Below, piece after piece: positions 5,184 through 6,308 of a stretch of 6,308 nt of DNA. A program made the position numbers and the translations under genes. This DNA comes from an uncultured Chlorobiaceae bacterium (GTDB lineage Bacteria; Bacteroidota; Chlorobiia; Chlorobiales; Chlorobiaceae): positions 1 through 6,308 of the forward strand of contig CAIVCU010000302.1 of NCBI GenBank assembly GCA_903904495.1, given 5' to 3'. Every line of letters starts with the position of its first letter. Positions within the stretch are counted from its first letter, which is position 1. The notes under the pieces were generated by a model that searched no databases, was not told where the DNA came from, and saw nothing but the letters and a program-made list of their open reading frames with translations.

Positions 5184-6167
5184 CTACACCAAGTTTTTTT
5201 CCAATTGTTCTGCTTCCCATTGCCTATAGCTTATTCCTGTATCACGAGTTTTCCACGCTTCTTGTCCGTTGGGTGCTCTACCATTTAGGACAGCTCCGGC
5301 TGCACTTGGGCTTTTAAATGCGTAATTTTCAGAAAAAATACGGTGTTTGCCATCCTCAGAAATGTTATGCATACCAGTAGAAACCAGTTGATCAAAAAGG
5401 GTTCGATAATTGTGGCTCTCTGTGCCTTCCCATGATAATCGAGCAATAGAATCACGATGAACAACAAACTCTCCATTTTCAAGTTTTGCAGTGGCTTTAA
5501 TACCGTGTTTTTTTGTAAGCAGTTCAAAAACAGGCTCACCATACTCCTGAAGATCTTGAGTGGGTCTGACTGTTTTTTGTTGAGGACGTGTATTCGCCAG
5601 CAAAAAGTCGATACGTAGTGCGGGAAGTATCATCACGATATAAGCTAGAAATGCCTCCATATTTGCCTGTGAGGCCTCTGACAGGGAAGGTCTAGTAGGA
5701 ATAGTCCCGTTTTCAAGAGGAATTTTGCCAATTCGTCGAGCCTCTTCTATAAGGCGGGATTCGAGGTATTTTACATGAGCCTTATTGAGGTTGTTTCCGG
5801 CTGTTGTGATTAGTAGAGCACTTGTCCACCAATCTTTTGCAGTATCATGGTTCTTAATCCGATAGCTGATATCCTCGCCCTCCCCTATATAGGCTAATGG
5901 CCCATCTGGATTTTCTCCTAACAGTATGTAGGTTCCAGTATAGCGAGCTTCTTTTCGTTTTAATGCCTCGCTGATCTGTGTACGGGGAGTCATTAAAATG
6001 TGTCCAGTCCAGTTGAAGACCTCGGCGGTAAGCATACCATCTGGCTTACCATCTATAAAAAAGAGTTCTAGCAGTCTGTCGGACTTAAACAGCAAGGAAT
6101 GATAAGAAAAGAAGCGATCAAGTCTATTTATAATAACAAGATATAGCGTATATTGACAGCATAACAC
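5184..6167 (-). CDS. GIY-YIG nuclease family protein with C-terminal DUF4357
   Basis: Counted from a GTG at 6167 the frame has 327 residues. Residues about 75-150 are a GIY-YIG domain: G-T-Y (78-80) replaces the first triplet, Y-I-G is at 93-95, a candidate catalytic Arg is at 103 in an S-Y-R-I motif, and Glu136 in a Y-L-E-S-R-L-I-E-E helix is the likely metal ligand. Residues about 224-310 fit DUF4357: an A-T-A-K-L-x-x-G-E-F-V-V-H strand pair, F-S-E-N-Y-A-F-K-S-P-S-A-A, then a N-G-R-A-P-N-G-Q-E-A-W block. Such proteins are predicted DNA endonucleases, common in accessory and defence-related regions, but the true role is unknown. The start is doubtful: family-like sequence begins only near residue 31 (L-L-E-L-F-F-I-D-G-K-P-D-G-M-L-T-A-E), there is no ATG before residue 45, and neither the GTG at 6167 nor a TTG at 6095 has a ribosome binding site. 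The upstream transposase suggests an IS replaced the native 5' end. Confidence 0.82.
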   Translation of the reverse strand: MLCCQYTLYLVIINRLDRFFSYHSLLFKSDRLLELFFIDGKPDGMLTAEVFNWTGHILMTPRTQISEALKRKEARYTGTYILLGENPDGPLAYIGEGEDISYRIKNHDTAKDWWTSALLITTAGNNLNKAHVKYLESRLIEEARRIGKIPLENGTIPTRPSLSEASQANMEAFLAYIVMILPALRIDFLLANTRPQQKTVRPTQDLQEYGEPVFELLTKKHGIKATAKLENGEFVVHRDSIARLSWEGTESHNYRTLFDQLVSTGMHNISEDGKHRIFSENYAFKSPSAAGAVLNGRAPNGQEAWKTRDTGISYRQWEAEQLEKNLV

Positions 6168-6308
6168 TCAGTCAATTACTTCACAAAAGAGCAATGCATT
6201 CAGACTTTCTCTCTGCTGATCGAGATTCCCTCTACCTTTTGCCTCCATCCGTTCAGGATTGGTTGCCAGTCAATCATCTGGCACGCTTTATTGTTGACAT
6301 TGTTGCAC
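6110..6308 (+). mobile_element. Left part of an IS1182-family insertion sequence (boundary uncertain)
   Basis: The start of a transposase gene at 6194 shows that an insertion sequence enters the window from the right. Its left end must lie between about 6078, where GIY-YIG family similarity fades, and 6193; the start given here is only a midpoint. The other end is outside the window, so terminal repeats and target duplication cannot be compared. A small inverted repeat, ATTGAC (6152-6157) with GTCAAT (6171-6176), and a TTGACA at 6153-6158 lie in the likely IS leader. Confidence 0.5.
6194..6308 (+). CDS. IS1182-family transposase, N-terminal part only
   Basis: The 38 visible residues carry the conserved start of IS1182-type DDE transposases: a D-R-D-S-L-Y-L-L-P-P-S segment, then D-W-L-P-x-N-H-L-A-R-F and a hydrophobic I-V-D-I-V. 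The frame is open to the window edge. An AAAAGAG run ends 2 bases before the ATG and is a weak ribosome binding site. The catalytic residues are beyond the window, so it is not known whether the element is active. Transcription would run away from the GIY-YIG gene, which is divergent. Confidence 0.85.
   Translation, partial: MHSDFLSADRDSLYLLPPSVQDWLPVNHLARFIVDIVA

Noticed and set aside
1..6308. tRNA, rRNA or CRISPR arrays
   Set aside because: No cloverleaf-like sequence, rRNA stretch or regularly spaced repeat with spacers was seen on either strand.

Overview
The window looks like chromosomal DNA of a green sulfur bacterium (Chlorobiaceae, Chlorobium/Prosthecochloris type). The basis is the feel of the protein sequences, a moderate base composition judged by eye, and a class II fumarase of the kind this group uses in the reductive TCA cycle. 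The combination of transposon DNA and decayed genes would suit a transposon-rich member, but that is inference and no species is claimed.

Layout. Positions 111-701 (+) encode an exported YceI-family protein. After a perfect 16-bp hairpin (740-777), 818-1516 (+) encodes a pirin/YhaK-type bicupin with all four metal ligands. Positions 1736-2017 (+) encode a small secreted, highly charged protein, closed by a good Rho-independent terminator (2049-2085). Positions 2133-2332 hold the two ends of a small drug/metabolite-type membrane transporter whose middle has been lost. Positions 2602-3989 (+) are a complete-length but broken class II fumarase gene, fumC: one frameshift near 3103, one amber codon at 3198-3200, and a substitution in the fumarate lyase signature. 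A YjdM/PhnA-type zinc-ribbon gene follows on the other strand (4000-4338, -), convergent with fumC. It is divergent from an unrecognised 146-aa gene (4481-4921, +). A strong terminator lies at 5034-5079. A GIY-YIG/DUF4357 protein is at 5184-6167 (-), with no convincing start. The window ends inside the first codons of an IS1182-family transposase (6194 onward, +), which probably inserted next to or into the GIY-YIG gene's 5' end.

How it fits together. This is not one operon. The left third is a set of independently transcribed stress and envelope genes (YceI, pirin, a secreted small protein). The middle is a decay zone with two dead genes. The right is a patch with a nuclease-like gene and an insertion sequence. 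The most notable point is the dead fumC: if the host is a green sulfur bacterium it needs fumarase for carbon fixation, so another active fumarase should exist elsewhere. I do not see a new multi-gene system. The candidates for novelty are the charge-patterned secreted protein, the 146-aa orphan with paired inverted repeats upstream, and the GIY-YIG gene at the IS boundary.
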